From: Thecaphora thlaspeos | Lineage: Eukaryota > Basidiomycota > Ustilaginomycetes > Urocystidales > Glomosporiaceae | Assembly (NCBI GenBank): GCA_900291925.1 | Contig: UWYS01000008.1 | Coordinates: 868,001-932,000 of the forward strand | Reading direction: 5' to 3' | Length of the DNA: 64,000 nucleotides | Shown here: piece by piece, positions 1 through 11,815 of the stretch | Numbering within the stretch: the stretch's first letter is position 1 | Layout: each line of letters begins with the position of its first letter | Position numbers and translations under genes: made by a program | Notes under the pieces: model-generated | The model's database searches: none | The model's input: the letters and a program-made list of their open reading frames with translations, nothing else | What the model was told of the DNA's origin: nothing

Positions 1-2359
1 CCACCCATCCCTCCCATAGCGCCCATTCCCATTCCACCGCCTCCCATCATATCCATCCCGCCCATTCCACCTCCCATGCTAGCCGTCATCTGCTGCCATG
101 CCAACTGAGGGTTCCAGCTGGCCGAACCCCAGCCCATCTGCTGGTACATCCTCGCCATCGCTTGCGGATCGAAGCCGCCACCTCCTCCCGCTCCACCGCC
201 CATCATGCCCATGGCGGCCATGGGGTTCATCATGGGGGTCATCATACCAGTTGCTCCTCCCACTCCCGCTCCACCGCCCATCACCCCACCCATACCTCCC
301 ATCCCACCCATACCGCCCATGTTCCCCTGTCCGAACCCACCACCGCCGCCTCGATTGTTGTCGAACCTAACACCACCCATGCCGCCAGCGCGCGCATTCG
401 ACTGACCCGCGTCGTTCTTCGTCTGAGCTCGCTTGATCTCCACCATTTTGCCGTCAAAGTTGACCGGCTGGATGCCGAGCAGGTGCGTCACGCTCGACTC
501 GTCCTGGAACGTGACGAAGCCAAAGCCGCGCGGATTGCCAGTCTCCTTGTCCATCATGCACGTGCTGTCCAGCACCGTCCCGTACTGTTCAAAGTACTGC
601 CGGAACGTCTCGGGCGTCACGCTCTGCGGCAGTCCGCCGACAAAGACTTTCTGAGAGCGCGAGACGTTGTGTTCCGGTCGCGGGATGGCGCGTTTCGGGT
701 CGATCTGGACGGTGGTCAGGCGGGCAGCGTCATACGAGGGTCGCGAATGAGTGTTAGCTTGCAACCGTCTCGTCGAGGCCTTATCCCTCGTGCCCGCGGG
801 GGGGTCCGACTGCTCCACTACTCACCACCTTGCCGTCGAGAAAGTGCTCGCGCACCATGACCGTGTTGACCGCCTTGGGATCGACAAACGTCAGGAAGGC
901 AAAGCACCTCGAGCGACCCGTCAGCGCATCGCGCATGATAGTGCAGTGCTCGACCTCGCCAAACTGCGAAAAGTACTTCCTCAGCGAATCTGTGTGCAGG
1001 GGACGTCGCGAAGACAGATGGGCCGGCGAGGCGTGTCAGTCCGTGATTCCAGCGATGCCAATCTCAGCCCACCAAGTCGAGCGGACCTTGACGTGCAAGG
1101 GTCCCACGTCCACACTCACCATCGGTCGTGTCCCAATTGAGTCCGCCGACAAACATTTTTCTGTGTAGTGTCGAGGGCCGGGATGCGTTCGAGATGGGCG
1201 AGCAGTGGAAAGAAGAGAGGGAGAGCGGGGGTTTTGCGGTCGGGTGCGGGATAAGGCGGGGTGAGGGTTGCATGGATTGCATTGCGTGCAGGCAGCAGGA
1301 CGGATGCAAGATACATCGTCCGGTGTTGTGTGTAGCGTGTGTGTACCGTCGAGAGGAGGGGCAATGAAGTGGCGCGAGAACGGACGTACCGAGAGTGTGC
1401 GTAAATAGATGCGGCCGCCGAGAGAAGGAGGTAAGCGGGGAGACGACAGGAGGAAGCGATAGACGTGTGTAAGACAGGATCGAGTTAGGGGATGTCAATC
1501 AACTGGTCGGTGGGCGACTACGAGAGACAAGGAAGACGACGACGACGAAGAGGCGATAGAAGGTACAGAAGCTAGAAAGACGACGCAGCTTGGCTGGCTG
1601 TAGTGATCTAGTTCGCGCGCGGAGCTAGGCGAGAGCGCGGCAACTGCAGCGGTGCCGTCGGGCGCCTTCCTGCCCTTCGACGAAAGGCCGAGAGCCGTGC
1701 CGGCCTTGCCTTCCTCGCAGCGTAGAGCTGGCCGCAGCAACGGCATCGAAATCATCTCTTATGGAAGTGAAGGGAGGGTAGAAGGCGAAAGACGGGCTGG
1801 CCTCGTGGCGAGCCAAGCCAAGTTCTCTGGATCTGAGCGGCGGCACTTACCCTTCCTCTCGCATCTCGTGCGGCTGCACTTGCTGTCGATCACCGTCTGC
1901 TCCGTCGCCCTGGATGGCCTGCTGAAGTGCCGGATTCTGGAGAAGGCCATTGCTGTCCTGAATGCCCTGCTGTGACGCCTGCTGCGAGCCGTCGCGGTTG
2001 GACTGGTTCTGCTGGTGATCGCTCTGCTGTTGCTGTCGGTCGGTGGTGGTGCTGCTGTTGTTGCTGTTTCCCTTGTTGCTATTGCCGTTGCCGTTATTGT
2101 CGTGTTTGGTCCCGGAGTATGGTGTCGTTGATGAGGCTGGCGGGATGAAGGAAGAAGAGGCCTGGCTGGTAGGCGGAGGGATGAAGGAGGGCTTGGACAC
2201 GGCAGCGCCTGGCTTGGCGGCGGGTTCCTCGGCGTACATGATGAGGTCTTCCTCTTCGCCCTCTTCTGTGCCACCGCTGTGCGGATTGCCCTCGCCGTTG
2301 GCCGCGTTGTCGGCATACAAGTCAGCGTAGAGGTCGTCTGTCTCCTCGGTAGATGCCAT
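1..2359 (-). CDS. HRP1: HRP1/Nab4-like hnRNP with two RRMs (3' end beyond left edge)
   Basis: Partial gene; four exons seen: 2359-1851, 1160-1120, 989-826, 704-1 (open at the edge). All junctions are GT/AG and keep frame (GTAAGT at 1850, GTGAGT at 1119 and 825). The N-terminus is acidic and carries the tandem DLYADLYAD, followed by Gln/Asn/Ser-rich sequence. RRM1 begins KMFVGGLNWDTTD (RNP2) and is split over exons 2-3; RRM2 begins KVFVGGLPQSVTPETF with RNP1 RGFGFVTF in exon 4. The C-terminus is Gly/Met-rich with an RYMYQQ-like PQAMARMYQQMGW block. Family knowledge: Hrp1/Nab4 (CF IB) binds the UA-rich polyadenylation element, shuttles, and acts in mRNA 3'-end formation; Musashi/DAZAP-type hnRNPs share this layout, so the exact orthology is likely but not certain. 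Intron 1 is unusually long for the window (690 nt). Start chosen at the only ATG directly before the acidic N-terminus. Confidence 0.88.
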
Positions 2360-3496
2360 CGTGGCTAGGCCCGTGCGGGGGCGGGGGCGAAGGTTCTGCT
2401 TCCAAGGGCGGCGGGAGGAGGGACACGGATCGCGCCGGGAGTGCTGCAGGGAAGCGTCGTTGCTGTAGCAATGTATCTTGGAGGAGTAGGAGGCCGAGAG
2501 AAGCACGTGGGAGAGTAGTGGTGGGGAGGGAGAAGGGACAAGCGACAAGAGGTGAGTGAGGCGACGAGGCAGGCGCCTGACGTGGCTGTGACCCACGAAA
2601 AAGACCGCGCAAAAGGGCCTGAGGCAGGGCGTCGGCTGGTCGGCAAGCCAGGCGAGGCGCCTCAAGCTCGCCGCCGCACAGCGTGTGACGCACAGACTCC
2701 TTCAAGAAGGCCTTCGCTAGACCCGGCCCAGCCGCCTGCGCGATCTGCTCGTTGTTGGGTCTCTTAGCCGGGTCCGCTCCCGGTCGACCTTCACTTCGCG
2801 CTTCCGTCGCCGTTCACCTCCACCCCATCCGCCACCCCTTCGCTCGCTCGCTCGCCGTCTCGACGGGATCCTCTGACGACGGGCAGCGCCTAGCCTACGT
2901 AGCCTCCCGCTCTCACTTTGGTCACCCTTCGCCTTCTCCATCCGACTCGGCCCTTGTCGCCCTTGTCGCCCCCCATCCGCCCGTCGGCCCGTCGGCCCGC
3001 ACCTGCCAACGCCAACCCCCGTCAGCCCTCGTCCCATCGGCGCGCAGTCTCGGACTGAGCCGACGCCGGACTAGATCCTCCGCCGCCGCTACGCGCGTTC
3101 CCTTGAGGGCAGGCATCATCCAACCCTTTTGCCCAGGCCTGGATCGAGTGTCCCTCCAGCCTCCAGCGACTTCACCGTGGCGTGACTTTTTTGCGTCGCG
3201 GCACACTGCCTCTACCTCTCTACTCTGTCTGCTTCATCGGACCTCCGACCGCCAGCGGACAGCGAGGCCATTTCTCGCCAACTTCTGCCGCCCGCCCTCA
3301 GCCTCTGCCCACATCGTCGTTTTCAGCCCGACTGACTGCCTCCCGAGACGAGATCTGACTACAGCGGCCACTCTTCCGCCTCACGCAGACCGCCGGCACG
3401 CCTCTTCGTCGGATCGAGGACTCCAGCTCCGATACCAGCCTTGCCCTGTCGCTTGACTCGGATCGCTTCGCCCGCGCGCCATCTGATTTGCCCGCC
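2360..3496. promoter_or_regulatory. divergent promoter interval, HRP1-like / Munc13-like
   Basis: About 1.1 kb between two divergent start codons. It is C/T-rich on the plus strand towards the Munc13-like gene, consistent with pyrimidine-rich fungal promoter/5'UTR sequence. No TATA box or operator recognised. A 705-nt open frame (2752-3456, plus) has arbitrary Ser/Pro/Arg composition and is not supported as a gene. Confidence 0.5.
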
Positions 3497-6400
3497 ATGA
3501 CGACCAGAAGCACTCGCAGCAACATGAGCGCAAAGGAGAGGATGACCGATGGCGATGTGTATGTCGTAAGTAAGCAGTCCCTCCCTCACAGGCGTAGGCC
3601 GTATGTCAAGGTCCTGCGCACAGCTGACGCAAGGCCTCTCCTTCTCCCTCTCCATCGGACCTTCCCCTCGCACAGTTCCTCCTCCAGGTGGCGTACTACA
3701 GCTACTCGTGCCAGTCCAAAGCCGAGGCAAAGGCCGCCAAAGCGCGAGAGAGCATTTCGGGCGCCAGCCCGTCGGCCACCGGGTCTTCCTCCAAGAAGGC
3801 TTCCGAGGGCGGAGGCGGAGGTGCCAACAGCAGCAGCGGCAGCAGTCGGAGCGATACGTGGATGAGCCTGTCTGGCCTAGCCGACATGGTCGTTGGCGGC
3901 TCATCGTCCAAATCGGCGCGCTTCCCCGAGAAGCTCATCAGGCGGCTCAACGACCGCCTCGAACTGGTCGCCATGGGCCGCGACCCCACCTTCAAGGACC
4001 AGTCGCTCAGGCAGACGATTGGCATCTTCTACGGCACCTTCAAGGAGGCCTCGTTCCAGAAGCAGATGAAGGAAAACCGCAAGATCGAGGAGCTCATCCT
4101 CATCTTTGTCACCACCGCTCAGGGAAGCCTCAAGAAGCGCCTGCCTGGCGACGAGTGGAAGGAGGAGCTCAACAACCAGGTCGGCCACTTTGTCCGCATT
4201 ATCCGCGACTGCCTCAAGACGGTCAGCGGCGTCCCCAAAGAACTGACCGAACGGCTGGAGGGCTACTCGGCCAAGCTAGTCCCCACAACGCCAGCAATGG
4301 CCGCCGTCTCTGCGGCGGATCGCAGCCGACGGACTAGCTCGGCCAGCACGCTGGTGGCGGCCGCGGGCACCAGCAGCACCACCACCAGCACCAACGGCAA
4401 CGGCAACCCGGTCGCAGACTCGACCATGATCCAGGCGGTCGGCCGGCTATTCAACGTCGACATCGACCAGCTTCAACGCGACGTTGACTTCATCCGGAAG
4501 ACGTGCACGGAGCAGGCGGCCATGACCGACCTCAAGCACTGCGTCAAGAACATCAACCTCCAGCAGCCGTGGCCCGGCCGGCGCGACGACTTTGACAGCG
4601 ACGAGGCCTACCAGAAGTGGCGGACGCAGGAGCTCTCGACGCTCTCGCAGATGATGATGGACATGTGCTCGCTCAACCCAGAGCTGTTGAAGAGCACATC
4701 GCGCGACGTTCCCGGCCTGAAGAAGCCGGAAGCGGGGAATCGCCCCGAGTTGATGGTCGCCACCGCTGCTTCGACACCGGGGGCAGCGGACATCTCGGCC
4801 GCCTCGACCAGCAACAACGGCGGCGCGCCGTTGTCGACTCACGACTCCGAGACGCTCGGCGAGGCGTCCCTAGACGACACCGACGACGACGAGACGTTTG
4901 GCTCAATGGTCTACATCCCGCCAGATCCCAAAGCCTACTACCGGCGGATCCTCGAGCTCTGCATCGACTACGACCTCGAGCAGATCAAGCGCCAACCCGA
5001 GGAGGATGAGGTTTCGCTGAGCATCCTTTCAAAGCACCACATCGACCTGCTCAACGAGTGCGCGCGGCGGTGGCGGCTGATGGCGCCCTACCGCGTCCTC
5101 GCCAACCTCGACGTGATCAAGTACAAGTACGACCGGGGCGAGGTCCCGCTCGACTGCATCTCCGAGGCGCTCGCGACGGCGCAGCGGATGCTGGCCGACG
5201 ACGATTCGTCCGCCTGGATGCTGCAGGAGCGGCGACTGCTGGTGCGCGTCTACTCATCGCTGTTCGAGAGCTTCGTGCGCTTCCTCTACGAGACCTTCCA
5301 GGACATTCAGAACGTTGAGCCGGACGAGGTCGAGCCGTACTTTGCCATGATTCAGGAGCTCCATCAGTCCGGCCATGTCCGCGCCGAAAGGGATCTCGAC
5401 CGCGAGCCCATCGAGCTCGACAAGCACGTCGAGGAGCTCAAGGACGCGATCCGGATCATGGCGATCCACGAGTACACAGCCAAGACGACCGAGCTCTTTT
5501 CGCAGGTCGCGGTCAACGAGGTGGTCCCGCTGGTGCAGTTGCTCGAGTGGCTCGAGAAGGGCGCTCAGCGGATCGACAAGCGCTACCCGGAGCCCGTGCT
5601 TGGCTCGATCGACCCGGTCTCGCTGGTGCTCGAAAAGCAGGTCCCGCTCTACCTTGACGACCTCGACTCGATGCGCGGCCAGATTGTCGAGCACGCGACG
5701 CGCGAAAAGGACCCGCTGGCGTTCGAGGACATTTTCGCTCTCTACACTAAGGTCAAGGCGCTGCTCAAGATGCACGAGGCCTTCTGCCCGGAGAGCGAGC
5801 TCGGCTTCAGCCTGACCGACTGGTTCGAGCCGCACATCCGCCACTGGCTCGCCAACACCGAGCGCAAGACGGGCGAGTGGGTGACCAACGCTATCGCCAC
5901 CGACGGCTTCACGCCGATCGACAGCGAGGGGGCTTCGCACAGCAGCTCGATCGACGACTTGTTCGGAGCGTTGCAGCAGCCGGTCGACTTCATACAGTCG
6001 CTGAAGTGGCCCGACCGGTATCAGAACGCGCGCTTCCTCACCTCGCTCGCCAAAGTCATCAGCCGGTCGATCGAGCAGTACTGCAGCCGCGTTGAAGAGC
6101 TCTTCATGGAGGAGATGTTCCCGCGCACCGCCGAGAGCTATGAGGCGCAGCAGAAGCAGTCGGCCTGGATGGTCAAGGCCCGCCAGACGATCTCGGGCGA
6201 AAAGAAAGTGGAGCCCTTCCACTTTCAAGATGTCTCGTGCGTCAAGCTCAACAACATCGAGGCGGCCCGTGTCTTGCTCGATAAGCTCTACACCAAGATC
6301 GACGCCGACAAGCAGAGCGAGATTGTCCGCAACCATGCGCCCGAGGTTCCGGAAAAGGTCCAGCGCGACCGCTTCATCTTCTCGATCAAGATTGTCCTCG

Positions 6401-8164
6401 GCGAGGGCCTTTATCCGATCCGCGACTCGAGCGCCAACGCGCGGATCGACTCGTTTGTCACGCTCAGCGACGAGCATGGCAAGAAGATCGCAAAGACGCG
6501 GACCATATACGAGACGTCGGAGCCGCGATGGGACGAGGTGTTTGATGTCCACGTCGACCAGTCGATGTGGCTTGCCGCGACGGTATGGGACCGCAGATTG
6601 GTGGGCGACCACATCCTCTGCGGGCGCGCCTACCTTCGGCTCGACCCGCGGTACTTTGGCGACTTTCTCTCGCACGAGCTCTGGCTCGACCTCGACACCC
6701 AGGGCCGCCTGCTGCTCCGTGTCAGCATGGAGGGCGAGCGCGACGACATCCTCTTCTACTTCGGGCGCGGTTTCCGCTCGCTCAAGCGCGCCGAGAGCGA
6801 CATGGTCCGCATCATTGTCGACAAGGTGAGTGTCGGACGCAGTGTGGCGACAGACGAGCGACGCTTTTGACCGAGCGATCGGCTGATGACCTGGGAGCCC
6901 CCCTTACCCCGTCCTTTTTTCCCCTGTGACCACCCCAATCGCCGTACCGCACGGTGCAGATGTCCATGTTCGTGCGGCACTGCCTGTCGCGATCGGTTCT
7001 CAAGACCCTGGTGCGGACGAGCGGCATCAACCTCGACAAGGCGCTCGGCAACGTCAAGGCGCTTTACGCCTCGGCGCTCGCGAGCACGAGCGCCAACACG
7101 TCAATGATCCCGCCCGTGGAGTCCGAGAAGCCCAAGGCGCGGCCGGCGCAGCTGTCGGACGTCGAGATCGAGGCGGCCATCACGCCGCTGCTCGACTACC
7201 TCGATGAGTGCCTTGGCACGCTCAAGGGGAGCCTTAGCGAGGACGAGGCCCAGCTGGTGCTGACCAAGGTGTGGAAGGAGGTGCTCAACATAATCGAGGT
7301 CATCCTCGTCCCGCCGCTCTCGGACGCACCGTCGGACATGAACCAGCTCTCGGATAAGGAGGTCGACATCGTGTTCAAGTGGCTTGGCTTCCTCAAGAAC
7401 TACTTCAATGCGTTCGACGCCGACACGGGCGTGACGCACGGCGTCCCGCTCGACGTGCTCCAGGGACCCAAGTACCGCGAGATCCTCTCGTACCTGCTGC
7501 TCCACGACCAGAGCACCGACGAGCTGATGATGGAGTGCGTCCGCGGGATGCAGGCCAAGTTGCGCAAGGCGCCGACGCAGCGGAGCAAGAACAAGTCGGT
7601 CCTCAATCAGCGCTCACTCGGGACCATCAAGAAGCGCAAGCAGGAGAAGAAGGACGAGGACACGACGTCCAACACCGATATGGCGATGAAGATTCTCCGG
7701 ATGAGGTGCGTCGCCCCGCGGCAGTGTTATATACCAGCGCCTGTCGTATTGGACGCTCCTAGCTAACCCCCCGTCTGCTTCCTCACTATGGCTGCTCTTT
7801 CCTTTTTGCACTCTTTCCACGACCAGACCGGGCACCGGCGACTTCCTAACGCAACAGATGGTGAGCTAGCTGCGTGACGCCGCCGTGTCCTGTTTGATCA
7901 GCGCTTGCCGGTGGTCAGCTTCTGACCTTCTCCGCTCTCTCCCTCCCTCTCCCTCGACTTCTGCGCCGCGCCATCTGCCAGTCAACGATGAACACGCTGA
8001 CGCAAGCGGTCGGTGGCTCGCCGGCGCGGGCGCGACCGGCCGACCGGAGACGAGATTCGCGCCAGGCGCCACAGGCTGGCCATGCACCGCTCCCGCCCGT
8101 CCCCGGCGTACCGGCTGGCAACCACAACAACGCCTACCGCGACTCGAAGCAGTATTACCATTGA
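3497..8164 (+). CDS. Munc13/UNC-13 family protein (DUF810, MUN and C2 domains), Ync13-like
   Basis: Five exons: 3497-3565, 3676-6825, 6960-7705, 7827-7860, 7982-8164; total 4182 nt, 1393 aa. Junctions keep frame. The conserved N-terminal block reads YVFLLQVAYYSYSCQSKA, which decides for the acceptor at 3675 over the one at 3687. A long helical MUN-type region (about residues 430-900, starting PPDPKAYYRRILELCIDY) is followed by a C2 domain (about 918-1040, from RFIFSIKIVLGEGLYPI) and a second MHD-like helical region to about 1220. Acidic Ca2+-binding loops look degenerate, so Ca2+ regulation is doubtful. Family knowledge: Munc13 proteins prime SNARE-dependent vesicle fusion; fission yeast Ync13 acts at the division site in exocytosis and wall integrity. 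If the last intron is retained translation stops at 7869. The tail ends in a Pro-rich segment finishing DSKQYYH. Confidence 0.87.
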
Positions 8165-8562
8165 AGGCCTGCGCTTACCCCTGCTTCTTTTTTGCCTGCT
8201 GCCGTTGTGAAGTCGATCGACTGGCCGGGACCCTGCTGTTGTTGTGACCGCTCGTCGTACGTCTTCTGTTCTGTTGTAGCCCTCCCACTCCATCACTCTT
8301 TCTCTCTCTCTTCCTTTCGTTCCTCGGTGGCGTTCATCCCTTCTACATACAGTATACCCATCGTTTTTTTCCCTCTTCTCCCTCCACCAAGTTCTGCGCT
8401 TCGCAGAGACACGCATCCGCACAAACCAAATTCACACACGCACACACACAACCACACACCCCTTAGTTGAGGACCCTCGCGGTGTGTGCAGTTTGAAAGC
8501 GAAGCAAGCCCATAGCTTACGCCGTCCATATTGCGCTCTCGTGTTCGCTCGATGCACCGGCA
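8165..8562. other. tail-to-tail intergenic stretch with CA microsatellite
   Basis: 398 bp between convergent 3' ends. Pyrimidine-rich on the plus strand, with a CA-rich simple repeat at about 8433-8461. No gene or terminator motif recognised. Confidence 0.6.
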
Positions 8563-11337
8563 CTACAACCTCGCGCTATTCTGCGTTTCCTTCTCATCCT
8601 CGATGCCCCATCTACCGACCTTCTTCATAGCCTCCCTTCCGCCCTGTTTCAATTCCCCATCTTCCAACAAGGTGCCCAACAAAGACCAAGCATCCTTTCC
8701 GCCTCCGTGCCTCAGGACATTTTTGAACTTATCGCCAGCCTCGCGGTCGAGGGGGTTACGTTGGAAGAGACGTTTGAAGACTTGACTTGCTATAGCTCGA
8801 TCGAATAGGTAGGAGTAGTAGGTCGAACCGTATCCGAATAGATGGGAGAATTTGGTTTGAGGATGCATGGAGATGGACGATGTAGGATTCGTAGCCAGAC
8901 CTTGATCGTTGGGGGAAAGGAGCATTTCGGTGTCGATGGAATCGTAGACTTTACCACTGTCGAATCGCATCGATTCGACGACTAGCTTAGAATGATAGGC
9001 TTGATCGAGTCGAGCAAGTTGGATCTGATGATACGTATCCAATCCTTCGAGACTCTTGACGGCGGAAAGGTGAGATTCAAGATGAACGTAAGGCATCTTT
9101 GCGTTCGTGGCGTAGTGTCTTGCTACGACGTCCATGACGGCTGGAGAAGAGACGAAATGTTCCATCAGGATGGAGGGAAGTTCGACGAAATCCGTAGCGC
9201 ATCGTGTTCCGCTGACGTTGTGGTAGGATGTTCGACCTATCATGCTGTGTATGGCATGGCCCATTTCGTGGAAGAGTGTCTCCAACTCGTGCCAGCCCAA
9301 AAGACAGGGTAACGACGTGGATGTGCTGGGTCGAGGGAAGTCGCACATCAGTACGACGACAGGGTGTTGAAAGTGTCCCGTCCGGTCGCGTTGGGGAGAG
9401 GTGGGGACGGAGAGAGGGTTCTTGATCCCTCCTCCACTGCCTGGCAGGTCGGAAGGTGAGAGGCGCGATCCGTCCTCGGCCCGACCGTAGGTGAAATCGC
9501 CAGCTTCATCGTCCAGGTCGACTCGACGTGAACATCGTACCGTGTAGTGCGCTGCTCCGCCCGGTTTACCCTCTCGGCTCCACAGGTCCGCATAGATCGT
9601 CCCGATCAGTCCGACAGGCGTCGAATCGTCGCCAATCGCACCTTCACGTTCGTCGAGCACTTCGACCTTCATGACGTCGCCACTCCCCTCACTCCACACC
9701 TCGCCGCTCGCTACGGGCGCCGCTCGGAACCGGATGCCGTATAGGGCGGAAAAGAGGCGCGAGAGTCCGGCGAAGGCGCTCCCCAGCGAAAAGTAGGGCG
9801 AAAGCGGCTGGAGCGAGCGAAGCGCGGGCGAACGGAAGTGCGCGTCCGTGTACAAGTCGCGATCCCACGCGTTGAAGGCCGGCAGCGAGGTGTGCTTGGC
9901 GGCGAGTTTACGCGCATCGCCGTTGCGCCGCGCCAGCTGGTCCCTCAGCTTGAGGCGGCGCAACTTGTCCAGATCTCGCGCCGCGCGCGGACGGTGGTGG
10001 TTAGTGAGTGCGCGCAGGAACTGGTCGACATTGTCCGGCGTCTTTGCCATCTTGTCGCCCAACGACATCTCGGCATACGAGCTGGCGCCCGTCAGCGCGG
10101 CGAGCTCGGCGCGCGCCTTGAGCAGACGCTCGAGACGTTCGACCTGTGCCGTGCTGGCAGAGTTGACGGCGCCAAAGGCGATCTTTCGCGCGCGCTCAGA
10201 GGGGGCGTGTTTGAGGATGGTCTGGAACGCCCACGGATGCTGCGACGGGATGAAGGAGAGCGTGGTGGAGGTGGCGCTCGGGCAGCTCTGCTTGAGCGCA
10301 GAGAGGAGGGTGGGATTCATGTCCTTGAGCCAGGAGAGGGGGATCTCGATGGGCTGGTGGTGCGCCTCGCCGCTGGAGGAGGAGGAAGAGGAGGGGGAGG
10401 CGAATGGCGAGCTTCCGCCCTCGTCTCCCTCGTCCGACATGCCGCCACCGCCGCCGGAGCCGTTGCCGGCAGTGTGCTGGAGAAAGGCGCGGCCGAGGAC
10501 AAGGATCTCGTCGCTGAGCTCGACGAAGCGCTGCCGGTGCGCGGGGGGGAGGTGTATGCCGCTCTTTTCAAAGTCGCGGAGAAAGACGGTTGCAACGGCG
10601 ATTGCCTGTTGGGAGAGATCTGCGGTAATCTCTGGAGTGGCGAGGAGCTTCTTGAGGACGGCGTAGAGGGCGGTGTGGGTGTTGAGGACGTTCATGTAGC
10701 CGCAGAGGTGCTCGTAGGCGGCGTTGGCGGCGTCGGCCCAATGCGGGTCCGGGTGGGCGTTGCGTACGAGTTCGGCCATGTCGATTACGCCGCAGAGGAG
10801 GTCGCTGAGGCGGTCGAGGTTGCGTACGACCTGTTTGAGTTCGGAGAGTGGGGTGGAGGGGTGGCTGGCGCGTGCGATGCGGTCGACGAGGAGCTGTGCG
10901 CGTGCGAGCGTCTGTCGTGCGAGCGAGATGAAGGCGTGTGGGGATGTGAGCGAGGGGATCTGGAAGAGGCCAGTGGATGCGACGGAGGAGGATGACTGGG
11001 GCTGTGCGGACGAAGAGTTGTCGAAGAGGGCGCGGAGGGACTCGTTGTCTCGCTCATGGTCCGCCGTGTTGATTGTGGCGAGGGGTGGTGGGGCGGAGTA
11101 AAAGGAGCGCAAGGTACACTTGAAGGAGGGCGAGGTAGAGGCGCTGCATGGTGGTGGTGGTAGTGGTGGTGGTGACGTGCGCCTGCTGAGGGTGGCTAGG
11201 CTGCGGGCGGAGGGTGATGATGGGGATGGGGATGGGGTATACGCGGTGGCGGCGGTGACGATGGCGTTGCGCGGAGTGGTTGTGAGCGGTAGTGGGGAGG
11301 CCGCTGCGGCGAGACAGGATGCCCTGCTGGCTGCCAT
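8563..11337 (-). CDS. OCT1: mitochondrial intermediate peptidase (Oct1/MIP, M3 metallopeptidase)
   Basis: Intronless 924-aa frame. Near the C-terminal third lies HEMGH (His690, Glu691, His694), preceded by LLGWHELETLF and followed by VELPSILMEHF, which supplies the third zinc ligand Glu; this is the thimet/M3 signature. The N-terminus is Ala/Ser/Pro-rich with Arg and few acidic residues, as expected of a mitochondrial presequence. Known role: removes an octapeptide from imported matrix and inner-membrane precursors after MPP cleavage. At 924 aa it is longer than yeast Oct1 (about 770 aa); the extra length is the presequence-proximal region and a Ser/Gly-rich insert (about residues 290-340). 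Start: first ATG of the frame with a plausible presequence (11337); the frame is open further upstream but without ATG. Codon usage turns much less GC-rich in the 3' third (see findings). Confidence 0.93.
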   Translation of the reverse strand: MAASRASCLAAAASPLPLTTTPRNAIVTAATAYTPSPSPSSPSARSLATLSRRTSPPPLPPPPCSASTSPSFKCTLRSFYSAPPPLATINTADHERDNESLRALFDNSSSAQPQSSSSVASTGLFQIPSLTSPHAFISLARQTLARAQLLVDRIARASHPSTPLSELKQVVRNLDRLSDLLCGVIDMAELVRNAHPDPHWADAANAAYEHLCGYMNVLNTHTALYAVLKKLLATPEITADLSQQAIAVATVFLRDFEKSGIHLPPAHRQRFVELSDEILVLGRAFLQHTAGNGSGGGGGMSDEGDEGGSSPFASPSSSSSSSGEAHHQPIEIPLSWLKDMNPTLLSALKQSCPSATSTTLSFIPSQHPWAFQTILKHAPSERARKIAFGAVNSASTAQVERLERLLKARAELAALTGASSYAEMSLGDKMAKTPDNVDQFLRALTNHHRPRAARDLDKLRRLKLRDQLARRNGDARKLAAKHTSLPAFNAWDRDLYTDAHFRSPALRSLQPLSPYFSLGSAFAGLSRLFSALYGIRFRAAPVASGEVWSEGSGDVMKVEVLDEREGAIGDDSTPVGLIGTIYADLWSREGKPGGAAHYTVRCSRRVDLDDEAGDFTYGRAEDGSRLSPSDLPGSGGGIKNPLSVPTSPQRDRTGHFQHPVVVLMCDFPRPSTSTSLPCLLGWHELETLFHEMGHAIHSMIGRTSYHNVSGTRCATDFVELPSILMEHFVSSPAVMDVVARHYATNAKMPYVHLESHLSAVKSLEGLDTYHQIQLARLDQAYHSKLVVESMRFDSGKVYDSIDTEMLLSPNDQGLATNPTSSISMHPQTKFSHLFGYGSTYYSYLFDRAIASQVFKRLFQRNPLDREAGDKFKNVLRHGGGKDAWSLLGTLLEDGELKQGGREAMKKVGRWGIEDEKETQNSARL

Positions 11338-11815
11338 GGCGGGCGGCGAGGGTTTGAGAGGGGAGGGAGGGGGCGAGGATGTGTAGGCGATGCGCTGGGT
11401 GCAGTGATGGGCGGCAGCAAAGGGAGCAAGAGGAAGGAAGCAAGAGGGAGCAAGAGGGAGCGCGGCGACTTTTGTACCTTTCTTCTCACCCACCGGCGAC
11501 CTCCGGCTGAGCTGTCGGCTCCGCTCCCGCCCGGGGACAGCTTCGAGCGATCGGCTCCGAGCGGAGGCGAGCGGAGGCGAGCGCTGGCGCGGCAAAGCTC
11601 AGAGATTCGAGATTGCCGATGCGTACGATTGCCGCACATCCACGTGGAGCGCACAGGACAACCACAGCGACGCCGGCAACGCCAACCCCCCGCACCCTCC
11701 CTCCTTGATTCATAAAGAGACCAGTCCCCCTCCTCGTTGCTCCTCCCTCCCTCCCTCTCGCCCCTCCCCAACTACATACCCACCCGCTCATACCACCCGC
11801 TCAACACAACCAACC
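11338..11815. promoter_or_regulatory. divergent promoter interval, MIP / aldose 1-epimerase
   Basis: 478 bp between divergent starts. The side next to the epimerase is C-rich. No specific operator recognised. Confidence 0.45.

Noticed and set aside
2752..3456. 234-aa open frame on the plus strand
   Set aside because: Ser/Pro/Arg composition expected of C-rich promoter DNA, no motif, and it lies in the divergent interval.
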